Below, piece after piece: positions 1 to 6,550 of a DNA stretch of 7,265 nucleotides. The first letter of the stretch is position 1; each line of letters opens with the position of its first letter. The translations under genes and the position numbers were made by a program. This DNA comes from Candidatus Omnitrophota bacterium (GTDB lineage: Bacteria > Ratteibacteria > UBA8468 > B48-G9 > JAFGKM01). The stretch lies in contig JAMWBY010000066.1 of NCBI GenBank assembly GCA_023818745.1, positions 1 through 7,265 on the forward strand. Reading direction: 5' to 3'. The notes under the pieces were generated by a model, which was not told the DNA's origin, searched no databases, and was given only the letters and a program-made list of their open reading frames with translations.

Positions 1-919
1 ATATCGGTTGTTTTTCTCCATCATTAGTTATCCATATACTAAATCTGCTTGTTTTAAAGTTTTCTTTTTCGCTTCTTAAAAATGGTTCAAGTATAACTAC
101 TTCCTTAATTTCTCCTGTTGGTATATTTTTTATTCCCTTTTCTTTAAAATTTATCTTAAAAAACCATTTTTCAGATAAAGCAATCTGGAACTCTTTTCCT
201 TGAAGGTCTTTTAAATTTAAATCCCTTATCAAATAGAAAAATAAAATGCAATCAAAAATATCTCCTTCAAAATTAATAACATTCCTCTTTATTGAAATTA
301 ATTTTTTATCTTTTAAAACTTTTTCTATTGTAGTATATTGATTTGCACTCCAGTTAAAGAAAAGTTCTGTTGTTTTTTCCTTTTTCCCAGTCCTTGAATA
401 TAAGTAAAAATATCTTGTTTTACCTGTTTTTTTATCTATAAATGAATCCCCTCTGTTATAACCATATCCCATCCTTTCCGTCAATCCCTGAGGGATTGTT
501 ATCCCTATAAGACGATAATAATCTTTTTCCTCTACACATAAAAAAATTGCTTTACCTAAATTTACAGAATTCCATTTTACACTATAGATTAAACATTCTC
601 CATTCCACTTATTAAGAAATATTTTAGGAAGGATAGGAGCAACAACTTCTTTTTTTGGACTAGGAACTGGTTCTTTTTTAGGAAGTAAAACTATTTCTTT
701 TTCTTTTGGTTTTTCTTCTATTTTTTCCTCTTTTTTTACATCAACTACCTTTTCTTCGGGCAACTCATCTTTAATCTCTTTTTCTTCTGAAATCCCGCTT
801 TCCTTGATTTCTTCAGAAGTTGGAAAATAAACTTCAGGGAGTTTTTCCTCTTCTTTTTTTGCTTTTACACAACCAGATAATAAAATTACAACAGATATAA
901 GAATGAGTAGTTTTTTCAT
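1..919 (-). CDS. Lipoprotein with DUF3108-like domain (3' end cut by the window edge)
   Basis: The reading frame is open from the ATG at 919-917 to the left edge, giving 306 codons without a stop. Residues 1-17 form a lipoprotein signal peptide: MKK, a hydrophobic stretch, then the lipobox LLSG-C with Cys17 as the lipidated residue. Residues 18-95 are a Lys/Glu/Pro-rich, probably disordered linker. Residues 100-306 look like a DUF3108 beta-rich domain: an early block YSVKWNSVNLGKA, a central FDCILFFYLIRDLNL block (the family pattern is roughly FD..S..YYLR..L), and a late block FSIWITNDGEKQPI (family: IW.S.D....P). The protein should sit in the cell envelope facing the periplasm; its function is unknown. 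Known family members are envelope proteins of diderm bacteria. The Shine-Dalgarno is weak (AGAG about 12 nt upstream). The gene is divergent from serA and has its own promoter. The lipoprotein call is firm; the domain call is from memory of the family pattern. Confidence 0.85.
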   Translation of the reverse strand, partial: MKKLLILISVVILLSGCVKAKKEEEKLPEVYFPTSEEIKESGISEEKEIKDELPEEKVVDVKKEEKIEEKPKEKEIVLLPKKEPVPSPKKEVVAPILPKIFLNKWNGECLIYSVKWNSVNLGKAIFLCVEEKDYYRLIGITIPQGLTERMGYGYNRGDSFIDKKTGKTRYFYLYSRTGKKEKTTELFFNWSANQYTTIEKVLKDKKLISIKRNVINFEGDIFDCILFFYLIRDLNLKDLQGKEFQIALSEKWFFKINFKEKGIKNIPTGEIKEVVILEPFLRSEKENFKTSRFSIWITNDGEKQPI

Positions 920-943
920 TTTTAAAAGTTTCTCTTTAACTTA

Positions 944-972
944 ATTTTACATTTTTTTAGTAAATAAGTAAA
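944..972 (-). promoter_or_regulatory. Putative sigma-70 type promoter of the lipoprotein gene
   Basis: Read on the minus strand, TTTACT (972-967) is followed by a 17-nt spacer and TAAAAT (949-944). The -35 matches TTGACA at four of six positions and the -10 matches TATAAT at five of six. Transcription would start near 937, about 18 nt before the ATG. The sequence is very AT-rich, so chance matches are possible. The position and spacing are right for the divergent layout. Confidence 0.45.
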
Positions 973-980
973 ACTTTTTT

Positions 981-1009
981 TTGACATAAAATTTTTTAAA
1001 AGATAAAAT
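981..1009 (+). promoter_or_regulatory. Sigma-70 type promoter of serA
   Basis: TTGACA (981-986) is a perfect -35, followed by a 17-nt spacer and TAAAAT (1004-1009), which matches the -10 consensus at five of six positions. Transcription should start near 1016, leaving a leader of about 18 nt before the ATG at 1034. That leaves no room for a riboswitch or attenuator ahead of serA. The spacer and -10 lie inside a 17-bp tandem repeat. Confidence 0.75.
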
Positions 1010-1019
1010 TTTGTAAAAG
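986..1019. repeat. Two-copy 17-bp tandem repeat spanning the serA promoter
   Basis: ATAAAATTTTTTAAAAG (986-1002) is followed directly by ATAAAATTTTGTAAAAG (1003-1019), with one mismatch (T996 versus G1013). Each copy holds a TAAAAT hexamer. Only the second (1004-1009) is correctly placed behind the TTGACA at 981. Each unit is itself nearly palindromic (AAAATTTT..AAAA). Confidence 0.8.
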
Positions 1020-1033
1020 ATGTGAGGAAAAAA

Positions 1034-2611
1034 ATGAAAAATGTAAAGGTTTTAATTGCTGAACCATTTGAAACAGAAGGTGTAGAGATATTAATAAAAG
1101 AGGGATTTGAAGTGAAAGAAACCGGAAAAATAACAACAGAAGAATTAGTTAATTTAATTCAACCTTATGATGTTTTAATTGTAAGAAGTGGAACAAAAGT
1201 AACAAGGGAGGTAATAGAAAAAGGAGAAAATTTAAAAATAATAGGAAGAGCGGGTGTTGGACTTGATAATATTGATATTGAAGCAGCCACTTTGAAAGGC
1301 ATTATTGTTATGAATGCTCCTGAAGGAAATACAATTTCTGCTGCTGAACATACAATAGGTTTAATCTTTTCTCTTGCTAGGAATATTTCTATTGCAAATC
1401 AGACATTGAAAAATGGAAAATGGGAAAAAAAGAAATTTATTGGAACAGAACTTTACGGAAAAACACTTGGAATAATTGGCCTTGGTAGAATTGGAAAAAG
1501 GGTGGCAACTTTAGCAAAGGGTATAGGAATGAAAGTTATTGGATATGACCCTTATGTAAATGAAGAAGAATTAAGAGAAATGGGAATTAATCTTGTTAAT
1601 TTTGAAGGGCTTCTTAAACAGTCAGATATTATTACTCTTCATTTACCGCTAACAAAGGATACATATCATATGATAAGCGATAAGGAATTTGAACAGATGA
1701 AAAAGGGGGTTATGATAGTTAACTGTGCCAGAGGAGGGATTATAGACGAGGAAGCGCTTTTAAGATATTTAAAAAATGGGAAAGTTAAAGGTGCTGCTCT
1801 TGATGTTTTTGAAAAAGAACCAATTGAAGATTCGCCTTTATTTGAACTTGATAATGTAGTTGTAACTCCACATCTTGGTGCATCTACAAAAGAAGCCCAG
1901 ATTAATGTTGCTTGCCAACTTGCAAACCAAATTGTAGAAGCGATAAAAAAGAAAATTATTAAAAATGCAGTTAACTTTCCTTCATTAGATGAAGAAACAT
2001 ATGAAAAATTAAGGGGGTTTCTTTCACTTGGAGAAAAAATTGGCGTCTTTTTAAGACAGATGATTGATAATTCAATTAAAATTGTCAATATAACATACTC
2101 AGGAGAAATAGCAAATTATGATTTATCTCTTTTGAGAGCAAATATACTTGTTGGTCTTTTAAAAGATGAAAATGAAAAAGTTAATCCTATAAATGTTTTA
2201 TTATTGATGAAAGAAAGAGGTATTAAATTAAATGAGAAAAGAGAAATAACTCCAACAGAATTTACCAATTTAATCACAGTTGAGGTAATTAATTCCAAAA
2301 GCGTTTCTCTTGCAGGCACTTTAATAAGAAATGAAGGTAGGATTGTAAAAATTGATGGTTTTTCTGTTGAGGCAGTTCCTGAGGGCTTTTTACTTGTTTG
2401 TTACAATGAAGATAAACCAGGTATTATGGGTCATATAGGCACAGTTCTCGGTAAAAATGGGATAAATATTGCTTCTATGACTCTTGGAAGGAAAGAAAAA
2501 GGTGGTCCAGCAATAACAGTTTTAAATCTTGACGCTGAAGTTGACGAAAAGGTATTATTAAAAATAAAGGAGTTTCCGGCAATAAAGTCGGTCAGACTGG
2601 TAAGGATATAA
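1034..2611 (+). CDS. serA: D-3-phosphoglycerate dehydrogenase, long form with ACT domain
   Basis: This cytoplasmic enzyme oxidises 3-phosphoglycerate to 3-phosphohydroxypyruvate with NAD+, the first committed step of serine synthesis. It has 525 residues, the usual length for the long form. Residues about 1-100 and 285-315 form the split substrate-binding domain, and 101-284 the Rossmann domain with GLGRIG at 149-154. The family catalytic residues are present: Arg233 (CARGG), Glu262 (DVFEKEP) and His280 (TPHLGAST). Residues about 320-450 are the intervening (allosteric substrate-binding) domain. From about 452 there is an ACT domain (NEDKPGIMGHIG, then INIASM), which in the family binds serine for feedback inhibition. 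I chose ATG 1034 because GAGGA at 1024-1028 is a Shine-Dalgarno 5 nt before it. An in-frame GTG at 1022 overlaps that site and lies only about 6 nt from the predicted transcript start. It is first in a probable serA-rny-nfi unit; no other serine-pathway gene is nearby. Confidence 0.97.
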   Translation: MKNVKVLIAEPFETEGVEILIKEGFEVKETGKITTEELVNLIQPYDVLIVRSGTKVTREVIEKGENLKIIGRAGVGLDNIDIEAATLKGIIVMNAPEGNTISAAEHTIGLIFSLARNISIANQTLKNGKWEKKKFIGTELYGKTLGIIGLGRIGKRVATLAKGIGMKVIGYDPYVNEEELREMGINLVNFEGLLKQSDIITLHLPLTKDTYHMISDKEFEQMKKGVMIVNCARGGIIDEEALLRYLKNGKVKGAALDVFEKEPIEDSPLFELDNVVVTPHLGASTKEAQINVACQLANQIVEAIKKKIIKNAVNFPSLDEETYEKLRGFLSLGEKIGVFLRQMIDNSIKIVNITYSGEIANYDLSLLRANILVGLLKDENEKVNPINVLLLMKERGIKLNEKREITPTEFTNLITVEVINSKSVSLAGTLIRNEGRIVKIDGFSVEAVPEGFLLVCYNEDKPGIMGHIGTVLGKNGINIASMTLGRKEKGGPAITVLNLDAEVDEKVLLKIKEFPAIKSVRLVRI

Positions 2612-2714
2612 ATAAAAAATGGAAATTAGAAATATAAAACTTAAAAATTACAAAATAAAAACGAGTTTGAAACTTATTCTTCTCTATTTCCTACCTGTCT
2701 GGCGTGCTGGGTAA
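2612..2714 (+). other. serA-rny intergenic segment with a possible 31-codon leader ORF
   Basis: No terminator with a T-run and no convincing promoter is visible, so serA and rny are probably co-transcribed. An ATG at 2619 opens a 31-codon frame ending in TAA at 2712-2714. It has no Shine-Dalgarno sequence, and the first half is simple A-rich sequence. The last part (about 2692-2711, encoding LPVWRAG) is richer in G and C than everything around it. It may be a degenerate copy of a dispersed GC-rich repeat rather than real coding sequence. Its stop codon abuts the hairpin that hides the rny ribosome binding site. Confidence 0.4.
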
Positions 2715-2739
2715 CTCCTTTATTTAAAAAATAAAGGAG
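2715..2739 (+). promoter_or_regulatory. Hairpin sequestering the rny Shine-Dalgarno sequence
   Basis: CTCCTTTATTT (2715-2725) is perfectly complementary to AAATAAAGGAG (2729-2739), giving an 11-bp stem with four G-C pairs at its base and a three-base AAA loop (2726-2728). The 3' arm contains nearly all of the Shine-Dalgarno AAAGGAGG (2733-2740), so in the folded mRNA the rny start would be shielded. It is not a terminator: no T-run follows and the rny ATG comes 6 nt later. The structure is certain on paper; its regulatory role is inference. Confidence 0.75.
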
Positions 2740-2740
2740 G
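2733..2740 (+). promoter_or_regulatory. Strong ribosome binding site of rny
   Basis: AAAGGAGG lies 5 nt before the ATG at 2746 and is close to the ideal anti-16S match. This fixes the start of rny. Seven of its eight bases are paired in the hairpin at 2715-2739. Confidence 0.85.
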
Positions 2741-2745
2741 AAGCG

Positions 2746-4323
2746 ATGCTGAATACAATAAATACATTTAAGCTTGTTTTACCATGGTTTATACTTTGGG
2801 GAGCTGTTTCTATTCTCGTAGGGTACTTATGGAGAAAATATGTTGGAGAAAGAACAATAAAATCAGCGGAAAAAAGAGCAAAAGAAATAATACAAGAAGC
2901 AGAAGATTTAGCATTAAAGAAAAAAAGAGAAATAGATATAGAGGCAAAAGAGTTACTTTACAGATTAAGAAGCGAGTTTGAAAAAGAAACAAAGAATAAA
3001 AGGAAAGAACTGCAATTTCAAGAAAAAAGATTACAACAAAAAGAATTTACAATTGAAAGAAAAGCAGAACTTATTGAAATAAAAGAGCAGGAGTTATCAA
3101 ATAAGGAAAAGAATTTAAATAAAAAAGAAGAAGAACTGAAAAACATAGAACAGGAATATTTAAAACTTATAGAAGAAGAGAAGAGAAAACTTGAGATGAT
3201 ATCCGGTATTACAAAAGAAGAGGCAAAAAACCAACTTTTGAAATTGATGGAAGAAGAAGCAAAAAAAGACGCATTAAAATTACAGCAAAAGATTGAAAAA
3301 GAGGCAAAAGAAAATGCTGAAAGACAGGCCAGAGAAATACTTTTAACAACTATGCAACGACTTGCACCTGAGGAAGCAACAGAAAGTGTTATTTCTGTTG
3401 TTAGTTTACCATCCGATGAGATAAAAGGAAGAATAATAGGAAGAGAGGGAAGGAACATAAAGGTATTTGAAGCACTTACAGGAGTTGATCTTATTGTTGA
3501 TGATACACCGGAAGCAGTTACTATCTCCTCTTTTAACCTTTATAGAAGGGAACTTGCTAAACTTGCTTTAGAAAAACTAATAATGGATGGAAGAATACAT
3601 CCTGCCAGAATAGAGGAAATTGTTGAAAAAACAAAAAAAGAACTTGAAGAACATATGATAGAAGAAGGTAAAAAAACATTATTTGAAACAGGAATAGAAA
3701 ATGTTCATCCAGAACTTATAAAATATCTTGGGAAACTCAAATATAGAACAAGTTATGGACAAAATCTTCTAATTCATAGTAAAGAATGTGCGTTTCTAGC
3801 TGGAATGATTGCATCAGAACTTGGATATGAGCCTAAAATCGCAAAAAGGGCTGCTCTTTTTCATGACATTGGAAAAGCAATGGACCAGGAAGTTGAAGGT
3901 GCTCATCCTGAAATAGGTGGAGAAATACTTAAAAAATATGGAGAATCAGAAGAAGTTGTTAATGCTGCTTTAAATCATCATAAAGATGTAGAAACAAATG
4001 TCCCTTATACAGTTATAACTCAGATCGCAGATGCTTTATCAGCAACAAGAACTGGCGCAAGAAGAGATACACTTGAAAAATACTTAAAAAGGATAGAAGA
4101 TCTTGAAAAAATTGCTTCTTCTTTTAAAGGTGTTGATTCTGCATATGCTATCTCAGCAGGAAGAGAAGTAAGGGTTATTGTAAAACCCGAAGAAATTACA
4201 GATGACCAAGCAAAAATCCTTGCAAAAGAGATTGCAAAAAAAATTGAAGAAAATATGGAATACATAGGACAAGTTAAAGTAACTGTTATAAGAGAAAAAA
4301 GAGAAGTTGAATTTGCTAAATGA
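2746..4323 (+). CDS. rny: Ribonuclease Y, membrane-anchored endoribonuclease
   Basis: RNase Y is the endonuclease that starts mRNA decay in many bacteria lacking or supplementing RNase E. It is held at the inner face of the cytoplasmic membrane. The 525 residues match the family length (about 520). Residues about 8-29 are one transmembrane helix (LVLPWFILWGAVSILVGYLW). Residues about 33-205 are a long Lys/Glu-rich coiled coil. The KH RNA-binding domain begins near 213, with the GRIIGREGRNI loop at 228-238. The HD domain occupies about 335-435: His344, His373-Asp374 (FHDIGKA), His411-His412 and Asp429 (ADALSATR) are all present, so the metal site looks intact. The C-terminal domain (about 436-525) keeps the YAISAGREVRV block. 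The start is fixed by AAAGGAGG at 2733-2740. The gene lies 134 bp after serA and overlaps nfi by 4 nt. Translation may be controlled by the hairpin covering its ribosome binding site. Confidence 0.98.
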   Translation: MLNTINTFKLVLPWFILWGAVSILVGYLWRKYVGERTIKSAEKRAKEIIQEAEDLALKKKREIDIEAKELLYRLRSEFEKETKNKRKELQFQEKRLQQKEFTIERKAELIEIKEQELSNKEKNLNKKEEELKNIEQEYLKLIEEEKRKLEMISGITKEEAKNQLLKLMEEEAKKDALKLQQKIEKEAKENAERQAREILLTTMQRLAPEEATESVISVVSLPSDEIKGRIIGREGRNIKVFEALTGVDLIVDDTPEAVTISSFNLYRRELAKLALEKLIMDGRIHPARIEEIVEKTKKELEEHMIEEGKKTLFETGIENVHPELIKYLGKLKYRTSYGQNLLIHSKECAFLAGMIASELGYEPKIAKRAALFHDIGKAMDQEVEGAHPEIGGEILKKYGESEEVVNAALNHHKDVETNVPYTVITQIADALSATRTGARRDTLEKYLKRIEDLEKIASSFKGVDSAYAISAGREVRVIVKPEEITDDQAKILAKEIAKKIEENMEYIGQVKVTVIREKREVEFAK

Positions 4324-4985
4324 TGAACTTGAAGGTTTTGCATAGATGGAATATTGATAAAGATACAGCGAATAAAATACAAGATGAGCTAAAAAGCAAA
4401 CTTATTATTAAACCACTTTCTAAAAATATTAAAATTATTTGCGGTATTGACAGTTTTTATAAAGAAGAATGGATTTTTACAGCAGGAGCAATATGTAGAT
4501 TCCCTGAATTAGAAGTTATAGAAGTTGTAAAAGTAAAAGGTAAACAAAAATTCCCTTACATTCCAGGATTACTTGCTTTTAGAGAAGGCGAAAATATAAT
4601 AAACCTAATTGAAAAAATAGAAAAAGATGTGGATTGTTTTATTTTAAATGGTCATGGTATTGCTCATCCTAAAAAGTTTGGTCTTGCTTCCCATATAGGT
4701 GTTTTAATTGAAAAACCAACAATTGGCTGTGCCAAAAGATTATTGTATGGGAATTATTCTGAACCACCAATTTTTCCCCTATCCTCAACTTTTATAAAAG
4801 ATTCAGAAGGTGAAATAATTGGACATGCTTTAAGAAATTATAATGGAAGCATTATATTCATTTCTCCAGGACATTTAATTGATTTAAAAGATTCACTAAA
4901 TATTATAATTAAGTGCATGAAAGAAAAATATTCACTTCCCTATCCTCTATATCTTGCACATAAAAACTCAAAAACTTATTTTTAA
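4320..4985 (+). CDS. nfi: Endonuclease V (deoxyinosine 3' endonuclease) with an Asp-to-Asn change at the active site
   Basis: Endonuclease V nicks DNA (or inosine-containing RNA) one phosphodiester 3' of a deaminated base such as inosine; it is cytoplasmic. The 221 residues match the family. Signature blocks are GID at 42-44 (metal Asp44), the wedge and metal segment FPYIPGLLAFREG at 78-90 (Tyr80, Glu89), GHGIAHP at 111-117 (His116), TIGCAKR at 134-140 (Lys139) and His214 (YLAHKN). These positions line up almost exactly with the numbering I recall for the Thermotoga maritima enzyme. The exception is residue 110: the family has the third metal ligand Asp (DGxGxxHP), while here codon 4647-4649 is AAT, Asn. 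Activity may therefore be reduced or changed. The start overlaps the rny stop (ATGA, 4320-4323). A second ATG at 4323 is in frame and equally possible. No strong Shine-Dalgarno is seen, which fits translational coupling to rny. Confidence 0.93.
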   Translation: MMNLKVLHRWNIDKDTANKIQDELKSKLIIKPLSKNIKIICGIDSFYKEEWIFTAGAICRFPELEVIEVVKVKGKQKFPYIPGLLAFREGENIINLIEKIEKDVDCFILNGHGIAHPKKFGLASHIGVLIEKPTIGCAKRLLYGNYSEPPIFPLSSTFIKDSEGEIIGHALRNYNGSIIFISPGHLIDLKDSLNIIIKCMKEKYSLPYPLYLAHKNSKTYF

Positions 4986-5001
4986 AAAGATTTGATTTCC
5001 G

Positions 5002-6537
5002 TTATTTGGTTCCACTCTGTAGGCAAGATGATGACAGTTTCATATTTTCAATTATTTCTTTGTTTAAAATACATCCAGGGTCAGGAGCAGTAAAATCACC
5101 AAAATAAGCATAACTTCTTGCAACGCATCCACCACAGACAGAAAAATATTTCCCTTTACAACCATACCTTTCAGGATGATTTCTCCTATCCCTTATTGTT
5201 CTTAAAACTTCAGAGTTATCCCAGACAAAAAGTAAATTTTCTTTCCTTATCTCTCCATTAACTTTCATACTTCCAATATAAACATCTGGTATATAAACAC
5301 AAGGAGTAATTCTTCCATCTGGCTGAATTGCTATATATGCTCTGCCAGCGCCACAACCACCTATAAGTTCTACTAAATTTTTAAGTTTTTTTGCATTTCC
5401 TGAGGTAAAATGACCTATAACTGTATGTTGTCCATATCCAAGTTCATACATTTGCTTACAGTATCTTCCAAATTGAGGAGCAGTTGATAAAAGAGATTCT
5501 TTACCCTGCTTTAAATCATCATAAAATATTTCAAATAATTTTTCTCTCTCTTCACATGTTAAATCATTACTGAAATCTGCTCTTCCACAGGGAATATAAT
5601 TATATAAAACAACCTTTCTAATCCCAAGTTCATCTCTTAATTTTATCATTTCAGGAATTTGATTTTTAATAATTGCATTTTCTTTTGCAACTGTAAAAGC
5701 AATACAAACTTTATCTGCCTCTCCAACTTCAATTAAATTTTTTATACCATTTAATGCTTTTTCAAATGCGCCTTTAACTCCTCTAAAATCATCATGAATT
5801 TGGCTACTTGCTCCATCTAAACTTACTCCATAATAGGCAAATCCGATTTCCTTTAATTTTTCTGCTATCTGTTTTGTTATAATAGTTCCATTTGTATTTA
5901 TTGACATATATAAACCACCTTCTTTCCCTATTTTTGCAAGGTCCCAAAAAACAGGGTCCATCAATGGTTCTCCACCAGCAAAAGCAAAAGTTGGAATATT
6001 TGTTTCAACTAATTCCTCCATAAGTTTTATTTTCTCTTCTTTGGTAAGTTCTTGTGGAAGTCCTTTTGATAAAATTCCTGCATCTTCATAACAATGTTTA
6101 CATCTTAAATTGCATCTTCCTGTTATGTTCCAAACAACCATTAATGGTTGAGCAAAAATTAATGGCTCTTTAACTCCATATTTTACTATTGTTTCAGCAA
6201 CATTTAATATTGATTTTTTTATAATTGGGGTTTTTATCATATCTTTCAATTTATTTCTTTCAATTTCAAAGATTTTACATATATGGTCAAAAATTATATA
6301 AGGAACAATTGTTTCCCTTTCTTTTAAAATTCTTTGAAATAACCCTCTTGTATCAGTTGAGAACTTTTCAACAAATTTTTCAAGTTTTGTAATACCATTT
6401 TCATCTTTTTCAAGATAATTTAAAATAATTTTTTTACTCAAAGGACTATTTAATATTCTGTATAATGACCCATTTTTTAAATTATCAGATAATTTTTCAG
6501 GTTGAAATGGAAATTTGTTTAAGTTCCAGAGTCCCAT
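5002..6537 (-). CDS. Radical SAM/SPASM enzyme, AhbD/NirJ/PqqE-like, with N-terminal extension
   Basis: The protein has 511 residues. Residues 1-130 are a helical extension without a motif I recognise. Residues about 131-320 are the radical SAM core: Cys142, Cys146 and Cys149 (GRCNLRCKHCY) bind the 4Fe-4S cluster that cleaves S-adenosylmethionine, and AGGEPL follows at 187-192. Residues about 390-492 are a SPASM domain for auxiliary Fe-S clusters, with Cys395, Cys413, Cys460, Cys468, Cys471 and Cys489 in the expected order (GCGAGRAYIAIQPDGRITPC, then CGGCVARSYAYFGDF, then DPGC). The SPASM block closely resembles AhbD/NirJ-type heme maturation enzymes, but those are about 100 residues shorter. 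Related SPASM enzymes modify peptides. No heme, PQQ or precursor-peptide gene is in the window, so the substrate is unknown. The start is fixed by an ideal AAGGAGGTGA at 6550-6541 that overlaps the upstream gene's stop codon. It is second in an operon with the HTH gene and converges on nfi. Confidence 0.93.
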   Translation of the reverse strand: MGLWNLNKFPFQPEKLSDNLKNGSLYRILNSPLSKKIILNYLEKDENGITKLEKFVEKFSTDTRGLFQRILKERETIVPYIIFDHICKIFEIERNKLKDMIKTPIIKKSILNVAETIVKYGVKEPLIFAQPLMVVWNITGRCNLRCKHCYEDAGILSKGLPQELTKEEKIKLMEELVETNIPTFAFAGGEPLMDPVFWDLAKIGKEGGLYMSINTNGTIITKQIAEKLKEIGFAYYGVSLDGASSQIHDDFRGVKGAFEKALNGIKNLIEVGEADKVCIAFTVAKENAIIKNQIPEMIKLRDELGIRKVVLYNYIPCGRADFSNDLTCEEREKLFEIFYDDLKQGKESLLSTAPQFGRYCKQMYELGYGQHTVIGHFTSGNAKKLKNLVELIGGCGAGRAYIAIQPDGRITPCVYIPDVYIGSMKVNGEIRKENLLFVWDNSEVLRTIRDRRNHPERYGCKGKYFSVCGGCVARSYAYFGDFTAPDPGCILNKEIIENMKLSSSCLQSGTK

Positions 6538-6540
6538 TTT

Positions 6541-6550
6541 TCACCTCCTT
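6541..6550 (-). promoter_or_regulatory. Ideal ribosome binding site of the radical SAM gene
   Basis: On the minus strand AAGGAGGTGA lies 3 nt before the ATG at 6537-6535, with the GGAGG core 6 nt away. It is a full anti-16S match, far stronger than any other site in the window except that of rny. Its first two bases are part of the TAA of the upstream HTH gene (6551-6549), so the two genes are probably translationally coupled. Confidence 0.9.

Noticed and set aside
1022..1033. GTG start at 1022 for serA, four codons upstream of the ATG
   Set aside because: It overlaps the Shine-Dalgarno GAGGA that serves the ATG at 1034, and lies about 6 nt from the predicted transcript start.
1010..1033. 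Serine or amino-acid riboswitch, or T-box, ahead of serA
   Set aside because: The predicted leader is about 18 nt, far too short for any such element.
2784..2981. Open frame of 65 codons inside the start of rny on the same strand
   Set aside because: It is out of frame with a certain gene, very Arg/Lys-rich from A-rich codons, and lacks a Shine-Dalgarno.
1666..3458. Several long minus-strand open frames inside serA and rny
   Set aside because: They are low-complexity Ser/Phe/Leu-rich shadows of Lys/Glu-rich coding sequence, without ribosome sites or recognisable motifs.
4986..5001. Bidirectional terminator between the convergent nfi and radical SAM genes
   Set aside because: Only 16 bp separate the stop codons. 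The local TTTTTAAAAA palindrome has no G-C stem.
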